Assembly (NCBI GenBank): GCA_964414555.1
Contig: CAYPWW010000002.1
Coordinates: forward strand, 26,555 to 90,554
DNA: 64,000 nucleotides
Source of the DNA: Litorimonas sp964414555
GTDB lineage: Bacteria > Pseudomonadota > Alphaproteobacteria > Caulobacterales > Maricaulaceae
Direction of reading: 5' to 3'
The notes under the pieces are model-generated. The model did no database searches and was not told where the DNA came from. It saw nothing but the letters and a program-made list of their open reading frames with translations. Shown in pieces: positions 50,618 to 59,588 of the stretch. How positions within the stretch are numbered: the stretch's first letter is position 1; every line of letters begins with the position of its first letter. The position numbers were made by a program, and so were the translations under genes.

Positions 50618-52432
50618 ATGACCGAGAGCAACCCGCAATCCCTAATCCGCAACTTCTCGATCGTGGCGCATATTGACCACGGCAAGTCGACACTGGCGGA
50701 TCGCCTGATCTCCTATACGGGCGGGCTGACCGACCGTGAGATGAGCGAGCAAGTGCTCGACAATATGGATATCGAGAAAGAGCGCGGCATCACGATTAAG
50801 GCGCAGACCGTGCGCCTTGAATATCCGGCCCAAGACGGCCAGACCTATGTGTTGAACCTGATGGACACGCCGGGGCATGTGGATTTCGCCTATGAGGTCT
50901 CGCGCAGCCTCTCCGCATGCGAAGGCTCGATCCTCGTCGTCGATGCTTCCCAAGGCGTCGAAGCCCAGACCCTCGCCAATGTCTACCAAGCCATCGAGCA
51001 TGACCACGAGATTGTGCCGGTCCTGAATAAGATCGACTTGCCGGCCGCAGAGCCTGACCGTGTGAAGCAACAGATTGAGGACGTGATCGGCCTCGACGCC
51101 AGCGACGCCGTGGAATGTTCCGCCAAATCCGGCATTGGCATCCCCGACGTGTTGGAAGCTATCGTCGACCGCCTGCCCCCGCCCGAGGCGCAAGATGCCT
51201 CGGCCCCGCTGAAAGCCATGCTCGTCGATGCGTGGTATGACACATATATGGGCGTCGTCGTGCTATTCCGCGTCATCGAAGGCACGGTCAGCAAAGGTAT
51301 GCGCATCCGCACCATGAACACAGGCGCCAGCTATACCGTCGATAAAGTCGGCGTGTTCCGGCCCAAGCCCGAAGACGTGAAATCCATCGGCCCCGGCGAG
51401 GTCGGCTTCCTGACGGCCTCCATCAAAGAGGTCGCGGACGCCGCCGTTGGCGATACGATCACCGAGGACCGCCGCCCGACGGACACGCCGCTGGACGGGT
51501 TTAAACCCGCACAGCCGGTCGTATTCTGCGGTATCTTCCCCGTCGACGCGGCGGATTTCGAAGACCTGCGCGCAGCGATGGGCCGCCTGCGCCTGAACGA
51601 TGCGAGCTTTAGTTTCGAGATGGAAACCAGCGCAGCATTGGGCTTTGGCTTCCGCTGTGGCTTCCTCGGCCTGCTGCATTTGGAGATCATCCAAGAGCGC
51701 CTAGAACGTGAATTTGATCTGGACCTCATCACGACGGCGCCCAGCGTGGTCTATACACTCGCCCTGCGCGACGGCACGGATATGCAGTTGCACAATCCTG
51801 CCGACATGCCGGACGTGATGAAGATCGACCACATCCAAGAGCCGTGGATCAAAGCAACGATTATGACGCCGGATGATTATCTCGGCGGCATCCTAAAGCT
51901 CTGCCAAGATCGGCGCGGCATCCAGACGAACCTGTCCTACATCAATGGCCGCGCCATGGTGGAATATGAGTTGCCGCTCAATGAAGTCGTATTTGATTTC
52001 TATGACCGCTTGAAATCCGTGTCCAAAGGCTATGCGAGTTTCGATTATCAAGCGATTGGCCTACGCGAGGGGGACCTTGTGAAAATGTCCATCCTCGTCA
52101 ATGGCGATCCCGTCGATGCGCTGTCGATGCTGGTCCACCGCAATAATGCGGAAGGCCGCGGCCGACAAATGTGCGAGCGTCTAAAAGACCTGATCCCGCG
52201 CCACCTGTTCAAAATCCCCGTCCAAGCGGCCATTGGCGGCAAAGTCATCGCCCGCGAAACTATCGCCGCGATGCGCAAAGACGTGACCGCGAAATGCTAT
52301 GGCGGCGACGCCAGCCGAAAGCGCAAACTGCTCGACAAGCAGAAAAAGGGTAAGAAACGCATGCGCCAATTTGGGCGTGTGGAAATCCCGCAAGAAGCGT
52401 TTATTGCGGCGTTGAAAATGGATGATGGTTAG
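50618..52432 (+). CDS. lepA: Elongation factor 4
   Basis: A 604-residue LepA/EF4, a ribosome-associated translational GTPase. G motifs are visible: AHIDHGKSTL (G1), DTPGHVDF (G3) and NKIDLP (G4). The C-terminal domain unique to LepA ends with KKGKKRMRQFGRVEIPQEAF. It acts on stalled or mistranslocated ribosomes. It is an isolated plus-strand gene and overlaps the end of the convergent restriction gene by 4 bp. Confidence 0.97.
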   Translation: MTESNPQSLIRNFSIVAHIDHGKSTLADRLISYTGGLTDREMSEQVLDNMDIEKERGITIKAQTVRLEYPAQDGQTYVLNLMDTPGHVDFAYEVSRSLSACEGSILVVDASQGVEAQTLANVYQAIEHDHEIVPVLNKIDLPAAEPDRVKQQIEDVIGLDASDAVECSAKSGIGIPDVLEAIVDRLPPPEAQDASAPLKAMLVDAWYDTYMGVVVLFRVIEGTVSKGMRIRTMNTGASYTVDKVGVFRPKPEDVKSIGPGEVGFLTASIKEVADAAVGDTITEDRRPTDTPLDGFKPAQPVVFCGIFPVDAADFEDLRAAMGRLRLNDASFSFEMETSAALGFGFRCGFLGLLHLEIIQERLEREFDLDLITTAPSVVYTLALRDGTDMQLHNPADMPDVMKIDHIQEPWIKATIMTPDDYLGGILKLCQDRRGIQTNLSYINGRAMVEYELPLNEVVFDFYDRLKSVSKGYASFDYQAIGLREGDLVKMSILVNGDPVDALSMLVHRNNAEGRGRQMCERLKDLIPRHLFKIPVQAAIGGKVIARETIAAMRKDVTAKCYGGDASRKRKLLDKQKKGKKRMRQFGRVEIPQEAFIAALKMDDG

Positions 52433-53148
52433 GTCTTGGCAACACAAATCGGTTTAATGCCTATGGCCAGAACAGGACAGCCACCATTTCGACCTGCATC
52501 TAATCTGTATAGCAACTTTCCCATCCAAGTTGTTGATGCACCAAATTTTGGATAAACGTAGGTTTCACCCTCCGTTACAGCGTCTTTCTTGAGCACTTTC
52601 CCAAGACTTCTAAAATAATCTGTGTCTAATGACGAACCGCGCGTAAGTATGATCCCCAGATCAATGGCTCCCGCATCGTAAAATGCAGAGAAAGCATATA
52701 AATCCCGATCATAAGTCTGATCTTTGCTATTCCACTCTAGGTCCAACGCAACTTTATCATTCACAAAATCTATGCGATGCCCATCAAGATAACCTTCTTT
52801 CGTATATTCCCTGACAACATGTTTTTTCTTGCTAGCATCAAGAAGCTTAACATGCAGATCCCCTGAAATTCGAAGTTCTTGCCAGTTCTCGTCAAAAAGT
52901 GTGTCGACATACTTAGCGATAGGGCCTTTGCTACCGCCAGGAACCCGAATCATTGTTTCAGTAATTTCAAAACTTTCCAAAATAGAAATTATTGCCGCGA
53001 ACTGATCTGGATAACTCTTCTCCAAAATGGTCGCAGCGTTTCGGTAGGAAAATATTTCAAATTTCCTATTTAATTCTTCTCCAAATACATCTGCAACTAG
53101 AGCGTACGGATCAGCCCCTCTGCCATGAGATATATCGGACTTGGTCAT
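52429..53148 (-). CDS. BglII/BstYI family type II restriction endonuclease
   Basis: A 239-residue nuclease matching the BglII/BstYI family. The active-site region reads IDFVNDKVALDLEWNSKD, with an aspartate, then glutamate and asparagine in the variant PD-(D/E)xK arrangement. The C-terminal GASTTWMGKLLYRLDAGRNG stretch is a hallmark of the family. It should cut a GATC-centred palindrome such as RGATCY or AGATCT, but the exact site cannot be read from the sequence. It lies 5 bp after the methylase gene. The gene is clearly AT-richer than its neighbours, which suggests acquisition by transfer. Confidence 0.82.
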   Translation of the reverse strand: MTKSDISHGRGADPYALVADVFGEELNRKFEIFSYRNAATILEKSYPDQFAAIISILESFEITETMIRVPGGSKGPIAKYVDTLFDENWQELRISGDLHVKLLDASKKKHVVREYTKEGYLDGHRIDFVNDKVALDLEWNSKDQTYDRDLYAFSAFYDAGAIDLGIILTRGSSLDTDYFRSLGKVLKKDAVTEGETYVYPKFGASTTWMGKLLYRLDAGRNGGCPVLAIGIKPICVAKT

Positions 53149-53153
53149 TAGAT

Positions 53154-53789
53154 TTATTCAGCAACTAGAACGGACGAATTGTAAGAATATGTTTTCCAGT
53201 CAGGCTTATAATCTGCATCCGCTTGATTGCCCCAAACAGTCCAATTTTGTCTAACACCACGACCAAATAACTCAAGATGAGGTCCTGGACTGCAAGACTC
53301 GATTAGAGCATACTGTTCATCAGGTTTACGAGAATGCTCTCGTTTTCGGGTCGCCATCAGATTCACTTGACTTCGTCCTGGTTGAAGCGTTCTCGCATTT
53401 TTACCTCTAACCCCGAAAAGAATAACTTCGGTTACATTACGAAAGTAGAAACCGACACCTCGACCATCTGAGCCACCATCCTTTCTAATCTTATGCCAAA
53501 TTATATTCGACTTATAAGTAAAGCCCCATTCTTCGAGAACACGTAAACCATCTGGTAAAAGCGCATTTGGAACCCAAAGATAACAATGAGCTGTGTCTTC
53601 AAGATGTTCTTCAACAGGAAGAGCACATATGTCGTCTAACTTCATAGTTGGGTATCTAGCTAGACGTTTATGTTCAGGCGCAATTTTTCCAGTTCTGTTT
53701 TGAAAACGCCAAGGTGGATCTGCCATGATAGTGCGGAACTTGTCTCCATTGAGAAATGATCTTAGGTTTTCGCTAGATTCATGAGGCAT
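53154..53789 (-). CDS. MT-A70 family adenine methyltransferase
   Basis: A 211-residue DNA N6-adenine methyltransferase with the DPPW catalytic motif in TIMADPPWRFQNRTG (residues about 22-36) and the MT-A70 blocks CYLWVPNALLPDGL, KSNIIWHKIRKDG and a SPGPHLELFGRG ending. It precedes the restriction gene by 5 bp on the same strand and is presumed to protect that enzyme's site. No specificity subunit or controller gene is seen. Its composition is AT-rich, like its partner. Confidence 0.88.
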   Translation of the reverse strand: MPHESSENLRSFLNGDKFRTIMADPPWRFQNRTGKIAPEHKRLARYPTMKLDDICALPVEEHLEDTAHCYLWVPNALLPDGLRVLEEWGFTYKSNIIWHKIRKDGGSDGRGVGFYFRNVTEVILFGVRGKNARTLQPGRSQVNLMATRKREHSRKPDEQYALIESCSPGPHLELFGRGVRQNWTVWGNQADADYKPDWKTYSYNSSVLVAE

Positions 53790-53882
53790 TGTGATTCCCT
53801 TACATTCCTAAAGGCTTTGCAAATACATTAGCTAGTTTCTAGAGAACATAAATAGAACAAATTGTCGAGTCTGTTATTAGAT

Positions 53883-54901
53883 CTACTTTTTCGTTTGATT
53901 GACCCCCACATTCACCAAATCTGGCGTGCTTAAATCTACACCCTCGACCACACTCGCGGCGTAAACGGCTTCGTTGATTTTATACAATGTCCCCATCAAA
54001 TATTTGCGGATCGTCTTGGTGACTTTCGTATTGGGGATGCGCTCGAGATAGACCCAGAGCGTATATTCGAGCGCGTAGTCCCCCGCATTTGTCATCGCCC
54101 ATTCAAACGGCTTGTTTTCATTGACCAGCACATGTTCATCGGNNNNNNNNNNNNNNNNNNNNNNNNNNNNNNNNNNNNNNNNNNNNNNNNNNNNNNNNNN
54201 NNNNNNNNNNNNNNNNNNNNNNNNNNNNNNNNNNNNNNNNNNTCATAGAGCACGACATAGATCAGTGTGACCCGCGCGATGATATACTCATTCGGGTGGC
54301 CATCGACGACAACGACATCACCGTCGACGAGAATATCCGAGTTGAGGATAATCAGCCCACTGACAATATCCGGCGCCCAGATCGAGCTAGTAAAGGCCAG
54401 AAACGCGATGAAAATTCCGAAGATGCCCGTCGTCTCCAACAAGCTATCCGCACCCCAAATCTTGATCAGGCCATAGATGACCGTAATCGCGATTAGGCCC
54501 AAAAGGACCAAGCTGACGAGGCGGGAATTATAGCTCTCCAGATGGACGGTCTGATTGTCCAGCACGCGCGTCTTGCCAAAGCGCTGGCGCGAAATCGTGC
54601 CCATCAAAGAATAGAGAAATACGCCGCCATATATGACCATCAGGCTGACGCCCAGATTGCCGAAATAATGGCTATCAAACCCGGCGCGGCGTAGGGCAAA
54701 ATCAAGCACGTAGAAGATGAGCACCAACAGGTTCAGCGAGCGGAAAATCCGGATGCGCGCTTTGTTATCCTGTCCCGGCGCAATCAGCGAGACAATCGGA
54801 CTCGCAAAGATGAGTAAGAAAATATTGATGACAAAGAGAAAGCTGAACCCCGCCCGCGCGTTAGAGATCAGTTCCGCCATCAAACCTTGGATGAATTCCA
54901 T
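53883..54901 (-). CDS. Mechanosensitive ion channel, MscS family (split by assembly gap)
   Basis: An MscS-type inner-membrane channel. Start ATG 54901 has GGGGA 7 nt upstream. The upstream part has five or six hydrophobic helices and the pore-region pattern SSIWAPDIVSGLIILNSDIL with a beta domain (GDVVVVDGHPNEYIIARV). The C-terminal part after the 100-N gap (FEWAMTNAGDYALEYTLWVY then YKINEAVYAASVVEGVDLST) fits the MscS cytosolic cage. About 200 bp are probably missing in the gap. It is followed by no gene on the same strand. Confidence 0.85.
54143..54242. other. Assembly gap (100 N) in the mscS-like gene
   Basis: A placeholder gap; coding sequence of one MscS protein continues on both sides, in frames that differ only because the gap length is arbitrary. 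Confidence 0.95.
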
Positions 54902-55070
54902 TTGTTGTCCCCAAACCGGAAGGCCAGACACACCTTCTTTCCGTGCTCACACTATAAGGAACCCGCGCCTAAGACAAATCGCCCACAGGGGAAGCCACCA
55001 AAAACAATGCGTGTTTCGTGTGTTTGCGCCTTCACACGTTCTAATCCCTCACCTAAGATATTTCTCTACA

Positions 55071-55077
55071 AGGGGAG
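55071..55077 (+). promoter_or_regulatory. Shine-Dalgarno of the fliQ remnant
   Basis: AGGGGAG lies 7 nt before GTG 55085, where the FliQ-like reading begins. It shows that the upstream end of the remnant is at the original gene start. Confidence 0.5.
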
Positions 55078-55084
55078 AGTGGGT

Positions 55085-55353
55085 GTGAGAGCCGATCAAG
55101 CGATACAGCTTTTGAGTGAAATGGTTTAGAACGCGCTGGCGGTGGGTATGCCCATTTTGCTAGTGACGCTAGTGATCGGCTTGTTGATTGCCGTGTTGCG
55201 GTCACGACCCAGCTCCAAGAAATCACCCTCTCCTATGTCCCGAAAATTCTCGCAACAGCCTTTATGTTGATCGCCCTGGGCCCTTGGATGTTGGGCCGGA
55301 TCGCGGGCTTTGCGCGCACGCTCTATCAACTTATCCCTTCTGTCGGCGGCTAA
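55085..55353 (+). pseudogene. fliQ: fliQ remnant (flagellar export protein), nonsense and frameshift
   Basis: The translation is recognisable as FliQ, a small membrane protein of the flagellar type III export gate, but in pieces. It begins RADQAIQLLSEMV from GTG 55085 and then meets a TAG at 55127-55129, where a TGG (tryptophan) would fit. After NALAVGMPILLVTLVIGLLIAVL the frame shifts by what looks like a 4-nt deletion near 55196-55202. It then continues TQLQEITLSYVPKILATAFM and ends LYQLIPSVGG at TAA 55351-55353. Two independent lesions make this a pseudogene unless they are sequencing errors. It is directly followed by a fliR remnant. Confidence 0.8.
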
Positions 55354-55354
55354 G

Positions 55355-55528
55355 ATGGAAGCGTTTGCGAACACCGCGATCGCGACATTTTTCCTGAGCC
55401 TGCGCTTTGTGCCGGTGTTTGCGTTTTCGCCGCCATTCACACTCTTGCGGGTGCCGCAAACTGTTCGCGTGTTGCTCGGCGTTTCGCTGGCCTTTTGGTT
55501 GGTGCAGAGCTTTCCCGCGCTCACCTAA
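55355..55528 (+). pseudogene. fliR: fliR remnant (N-terminal part only)
   Basis: Starting at ATG 55355, 1 bp after the fliQ stop, a 57-residue reading matches the N-terminus of FliR (AIATFFLSLRFVPVFAFSPP, then FTLLRVPQTVRVLLGVSLAF) and stops at TAA 55526-55528. FliR is normally about 250 residues, so only its first fifth is left, and I see no further FliR-like sequence downstream. The fliQ-fliR order is the normal flagellar operon order, so this is decay of a former flagellar locus. The surrounding flagellar genes are absent from the window. Confidence 0.78.
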
Positions 55529-55683
55529 GAACGCGTGGAAGCCGACCTTCGCCTGATCCCAGTCCAGTTTTTCCGCATCGCGCAGGATCGCAGGCGAAGA
55601 AATTTCCCGCACTTCGGGCTTATAAAATGCGTATATTTGCCTTGATGTTGGTTTTCATAATGGTTGAAAAACCTCAGGCGCAC

Positions 55684-57237
55684 CTAGCCATTTCCTGCCG
55701 TTTCATTCCAGCGGAAGTGGTTTACATCTGAGATACGCTCACCTGTTTCCGTGTCGTAAATACCGCCATAGCTGCCTCTAGGCTCAACCTCAGTCCCATT
55801 CGGCAAGACATAGCCAACGAGTTTATACCACTTGCCAGCCTCCATACCATTTGCAGCGGAAGGTATAGGGCTTGCGAAATAGGGGTTCGTATTAGCGCTA
55901 TTGCTAGCCCCCTTTAGAACGCCCCCATGCAGGCCGAAGTAGGTGCGGTGCTTCTTGAGCGCATCGACCTTAAAGTAATACGTAAACTCATAGGCCTGCG
56001 ACGCATCAACAGAGAAAAGACTACTAACGCCACCGCCGCCGGGCGTTGTCGCATTTGTCTGCCCCGCCTTCATACTGACGACATCACCGCCATAAGGCCC
56101 TGCCGTTCGCGCCCATTCGGTTTCCTGATGATAGGCGTAATTATTCGCCCAGCCATCCAATGTCGCCGTACCAGAAGGGACATTCGCCAAATCGGTTGGC
56201 CAGCTATCGTCATTGACGAGACCCTCGCCGCGCACCGCCAATGTGCCGCCACCCCAATTGGCGGTGTCGATCAGGTTCCCTGCCGCACTGCCATTTTCCG
56301 TATCCGTCTTGATGGTGCGCGTCAGATTCCCAGCCGCATCATATTCGAATTGAGTGACGTCCGAGGTGCCGCCCGCTTCTGATGGCGGCGCGACGATCTG
56401 TGTCAACTGCCCCTTTGCGTCGTGATAGAGCTTTGTGACCATGCCATTGGGTGATGTGACGGAGGTGACGCCGCCATAAGCCGCCGCGGCCCGTGCCATT
56501 ACGCGAATAACCAATCCGCGTTTCCCGCACATCTGCGCCTTCGACCAGCTGTGTAATCCGGGTGATCCGGCCATAAGAATCATAGGCAAAATCCATCTTC
56601 GAGCCGTCTGTCTGCTCGATTGTCGCGACGAGCTTGGACGTCGCATCGACATAGGCATATGTCGTCTCATAGGTCTTGCCATCTGAAATGCTGTTGTTGT
56701 CAGGCGTGAGGTCTGTCGTAACTTTGACGAGGCGGTTTTGCGCGTCGTAATTATAACGTGTCCGCGTCAGGGTTTTTGTCGCGCCTGAGTTGGTTTTATA
56801 GGTCGACTTCATCGACGTGATATTATTGCCAGACCAGCGGTATTCGACCTTGCTGCCATCGGCAGTCGTAATGCTCGTTAATTTACCCGCTGAGCTATAC
56901 CGAAATGTGAGACTGTCGCCATCCCGATCGGTTTGCTGGTAAATGCGCCATTCACCCGCATATTGTTTGTAGGTTTCCTTGATGCCTGAAGCACCGTCCG
57001 TCCAAGTGAACGTACTGGAACCATAGGTGATCGTGTCATGTGCGCCGTCGCCCTCTGTCGTGCGATAGGCCCCTGCGCTGTAGGTATATTTGATTTCACT
57101 GCCATCCGCAGAGATCCGCGAAATCGTTGCGCCATTGGCGTTGTAGCCACCCGTTCGGTTCACCAAGCGACGATCCGTGCTTTGGCGCCAGTGGTCGTTA
57201 TTATCCTCAGGCGTTAGGAATTTAGAATTATAAGTCC
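55684..57237 (-). pseudogene. RHS/YD-repeat protein fragment (frameshifted, cut by gap)
   Basis: A piece of a large RHS/YD-repeat secreted protein on the minus strand, open at the 100-N gap and ending at a TAG at 55686. YD repeats are visible (FRYSSAGKLTSITTADGSKV, RYNYDAQNRLVKVTTDL, FAYDSYGRITRITQLVEG). Near 56490-56520 the reading frame changes, and the repeats continue in another frame (KLYHDAKGQLTQIVAPPS, FEYDAAGNLTRTI). A trailing beta-sandwich-like segment (AYEFTYYFKVDAL, then GMEAGKWYKLVGYV) follows. RHS proteins are often polymorphic toxins; no toxin domain is in this fragment. The frameshift may be real or an assembly error next to a repeat-rich gap. Confidence 0.78.
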
Positions 57238-57337
57238 NNNNNNNNNNNNNNNNNNNNNNNNNNNNNNNNNNNNNNNNNNNNNNNNNNNNNNNNNNNNNNN
57301 NNNNNNNNNNNNNNNNNNNNNNNNNNNNNNNNNNNNN
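57238..57337. other. Assembly gap (100 N) in the RHS gene
   Basis: A placeholder gap at the upstream end of the RHS fragment; long repeat genes often break assemblies. The bases AGTCC occur on both edges, which is too short to prove overlap. Confidence 0.95.
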
Positions 57338-57372
57338 AGTCCTTAAAAAGGTTGTATTTTTAAGTGGTAGCC

Positions 57373-57744
57373 TTAGCTAAAATCAAAGAACGCGAGCTTA
57401 TTTCCATCAGGGTCGCGGACGTAAGCACCGTAGAAAACACCAGGAATGCGTTGTCCCGGCGCGCCGTCACAAGTCGCGCCGAGCTCACAGGCGCGCGCGT
57501 ACATCTTATCGGCCGCTTCCTTAGAACCAGCAGGGAAAGCCACCATGACCCCATTTCCAGGAGTGGGCGCTTGCTCGTCATAGGGCACACAGACGGCGAC
57601 CATGGGTTCGGCCATAGATTTCCCGATAAAGGCGATGCGCCCACCATCGAACTGCACTTTCGCGCCTTGCTCAGCAAACAGCTCTGTGTAGAATTTTTTC
57701 GCGCGGTCCATGTCCGAAACGCCCAAAGTTGTGTAGCCGATCAT
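57373..57744 (-). CDS. VOC family (glyoxalase-like) protein
   Basis: A 123-residue single vicinal-oxygen-chelate domain. The start ATG 57744 (AAGGAGAG about 5 nt upstream) gives MIGYTTLGVSDMDRAKKFYT, the usual beginning of the family. The C-terminal GVFYGAYVRDPDGNKLAFFD strand carries the conserved RDPDGN motif. Members bind metal and act on diverse small molecules or bind antibiotics; the substrate is unknown. It is divergent from the alpha/beta hydrolase gene. Confidence 0.9.
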   Translation of the reverse strand: MIGYTTLGVSDMDRAKKFYTELFAEQGAKVQFDGGRIAFIGKSMAEPMVAVCVPYDEQAPTPGNGVMVAFPAGSKEAADKMYARACELGATCDGAPGQRIPGVFYGAYVRDPDGNKLAFFDFS

Positions 57745-57820
57745 TTTACTCTCCTTGTAACATGCCCTTACCTTGAGCGAGAACGTCCAGCAGGTCAAAA
57801 GGCAAAGGTGCAGGAATATG

Positions 57821-58636
57821 ATGCGAATTTGGACAATACTCTGCGCAGGATCGCTCATCGGATGCACGAAGGCGACGCCGGTCGAGCAAAGCTACATAAG
57901 CTTTGACGGGCACACGATCGCTTATCTGGATAAGGGTGTGCGCGACGCGCCGGTCGTGTTGATGCTGCACGGCCTCACTGGGAACGCGGAACGCAATTTC
58001 GAACAGACCGGCCTGATTGCGCAAATGACGGCGCAAGGCTTTCGTGTGATTGCGCCGGACCTGCGCGGGCATGGCGGGTCGGCGATAGACAACACGCCAG
58101 AGAACTGGCCCGTCGATGCCATGGTGCAGGATCAAATCACACTGCTCCAGCATTTAGAGGCCGAACCCCATGCGGTTGTCGGCTATTCCATGGGCGCACT
58201 CGTGGCGCTGCGTCTGCAAGTCTTAGAGACACCTGCGCAACGCCTCGTGCTGGGCGGGATGGGAGACAAAACCGCCATCATTGGCGACCGCGCGCGACAT
58301 GATGCGATCGCGGCCTTGCTAGGGCGCGTCTCAAACGGCGAAACAGGACAAATGGAAACCCGCATCAGCGCGATGTTGGCGGCGTCGAAGAGCACGGCGG
58401 ACAGTGTCGCAGGCTCACTCCGCCATCGTATGACGGTGACGCGCGAAGAACTGGCCGCGATGAGCATACCCGTGCTGGTCATCAATGGCGATGCGGATTT
58501 TGATAATGGCGACGGGGCGGCGCTGGCGGCAATGCTACCCAATGCCCAGTTCGAAACGCACCCCGGCGATCATCTTTCCGTCTTGGGCGATCCAGACTAT
58601 GGCGCGCGGATCGTCGCGTTTGTGGCGGAGGACTAG
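57821..58636 (+). CDS. Alpha/beta hydrolase lipoprotein
   Basis: A 271-residue alpha/beta hydrolase with a lipoprotein signal (MRIWTILCAGSLIGCTKA, lipobox LIGC). The nucleophile elbow reads VVGYSMGALVALR, the acid is probably in VINGDADFDNGD and the histidine in HPGDHLSVLGD. I chose ATG 57821 (AGGA 5 nt upstream); ATG 57818 is adjacent. It should be anchored in the envelope. The substrate, ester or otherwise, is unknown. Confidence 0.88.
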   Translation: MRIWTILCAGSLIGCTKATPVEQSYISFDGHTIAYLDKGVRDAPVVLMLHGLTGNAERNFEQTGLIAQMTAQGFRVIAPDLRGHGGSAIDNTPENWPVDAMVQDQITLLQHLEAEPHAVVGYSMGALVALRLQVLETPAQRLVLGGMGDKTAIIGDRARHDAIAALLGRVSNGETGQMETRISAMLAASKSTADSVAGSLRHRMTVTREELAAMSIPVLVINGDADFDNGDGAALAAMLPNAQFETHPGDHLSVLGDPDYGARIVAFVAED

Positions 58637-58667
58637 CCCCCACCACCTTGTAGAATTTTCCGGTGCC

Positions 58668-59234
58668 TTATGCTGCGTTGGCGACGTCGCGCTGCCAAGC
58701 ATTCGGTGCAAATGCCGCGTCGAGATCCGTTTCCACGATATGGTTCGTGTAGTTGGACAGCACTTTCATCGCTGTTCCGAGGACGACTTCTAGCACTGTG
58801 CGGGCCGTGTAACCCGCAGCGGTCAGTGCCTGAACATCGCTATCGAGTGGCCAACCGCGGCTTTCATTCACGGTGCGCGCGAATTTGCGCAGGGCTTCCA
58901 ATTTCGTATCCGCAATCGGCGTGTTGTTGCGCAAAGCGTCGATCACATCGGTTGGAACGCCCGCGCCTTGGCTGATTGTTGTATGTGCAGCCATACAATA
59001 CTCACAACCATTCAGGTCGTTATTGCTCATCAGGATGATTTGGCGCTCTGTCTCGGACAGGTCGGTTTTGCCGAAAATATCGCCAATCGTTTGATACGCC
59101 TCCAGCAATGTCGGGGCTTCCGCCATCGCCGCATAGAGGTTTGGGACAAATCCCAGTGCGGCCTGTGCGCCTTCTAGGCGGGCCTTCGCAGCCGCAGGCG
59201 CAGTATCGATCGTATGTGTTGGGAAGTCAGTCAT
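58668..59234 (-). CDS. Carboxymuconolactone decarboxylase/AhpD-like protein
   Basis: A 188-residue AhpD-fold protein. The redox pair and general-base histidine are in NGCEYCMAAHT (CxxC-x3-H), the hallmark of peroxidase-related members of this family. I chose ATG 59234, giving MTDFPTHTIDTAPAAAKARL; the frame continues upstream to 59282 without support. It may reduce peroxides, which would fit the oxyR/katG theme of the region, but it is not close to them. A palindromic operator candidate lies in its upstream region. Confidence 0.88.
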   Translation of the reverse strand: MTDFPTHTIDTAPAAAKARLEGAQAALGFVPNLYAAMAEAPTLLEAYQTIGDIFGKTDLSETERQIILMSNNDLNGCEYCMAAHTTISQGAGVPTDVIDALRNNTPIADTKLEALRKFARTVNESRGWPLDSDVQALTAAGYTARTVLEVVLGTAMKVLSNYTNHIVETDLDAAFAPNAWQRDVANAA

Positions 59235-59588
59235 GGTCGTCTCTTTTGTAGATTTGAATTCGTTTATTACCTTTCGGTCCATTACAGATAAGATTTAAAT
59301 ACCGATTGGTCAGTTACTGGTAGATCACAAAGCTGTGACTGCATCAAATCCGATCAATTGCTGAGGGCTTTTATATTGTTAGGCACAGGTCAAATGAAAA
59401 AGCTGAGTATGTAAGGCGAACGATCTGAGCGAGTCTTGAGGCCAGCCATCTATATTAAGAGCCACACCAGCCTAAACTCTCTGACGACAGGGTTTGACAC
59501 TTCGCCCCGCACGCCCTACGCGCCGCGCAAGAACATCAGGCCGTGACGGGTCTCCCCTTCCCCGACGGAAAAACCCCACGGACATTCC
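59235..59588. other. 354-bp non-coding stretch upstream of the helicase
   Basis: No open frame with coding character is visible between the AhpD-like gene and the helicase gene. The left half is AT-rich and should hold the AhpD-like promoter, including the operator candidate at 59300-59313. The right half should hold the helicase promoter. I see no structured RNA or repeat in it. Confidence 0.6.
59300..59313. promoter_or_regulatory. Candidate TetR-type operator
   Basis: TACCGATTGGTCA resembles the ACC-N4-GGT core (here ACCGATTGGT) of operators bound by several TetR/NemR-type repressors. It lies 66-79 bp upstream of the AhpD-like gene start. No TetR gene is present in the window. Confidence 0.3.

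Noticed and set aside
54092..54131. Continuous MscS frame through the 100-N gap
   Set aside because: The extended frame after the Ns (PMNMCWSM) is an artefact of gap length. The C-terminal part lies in the other frame and joins properly once the gap is sized.
57238..57372. Overlap of contig ends at the second 100-N gap
   Set aside because: Only five bases (AGTCC) are shared, which is expected by chance.
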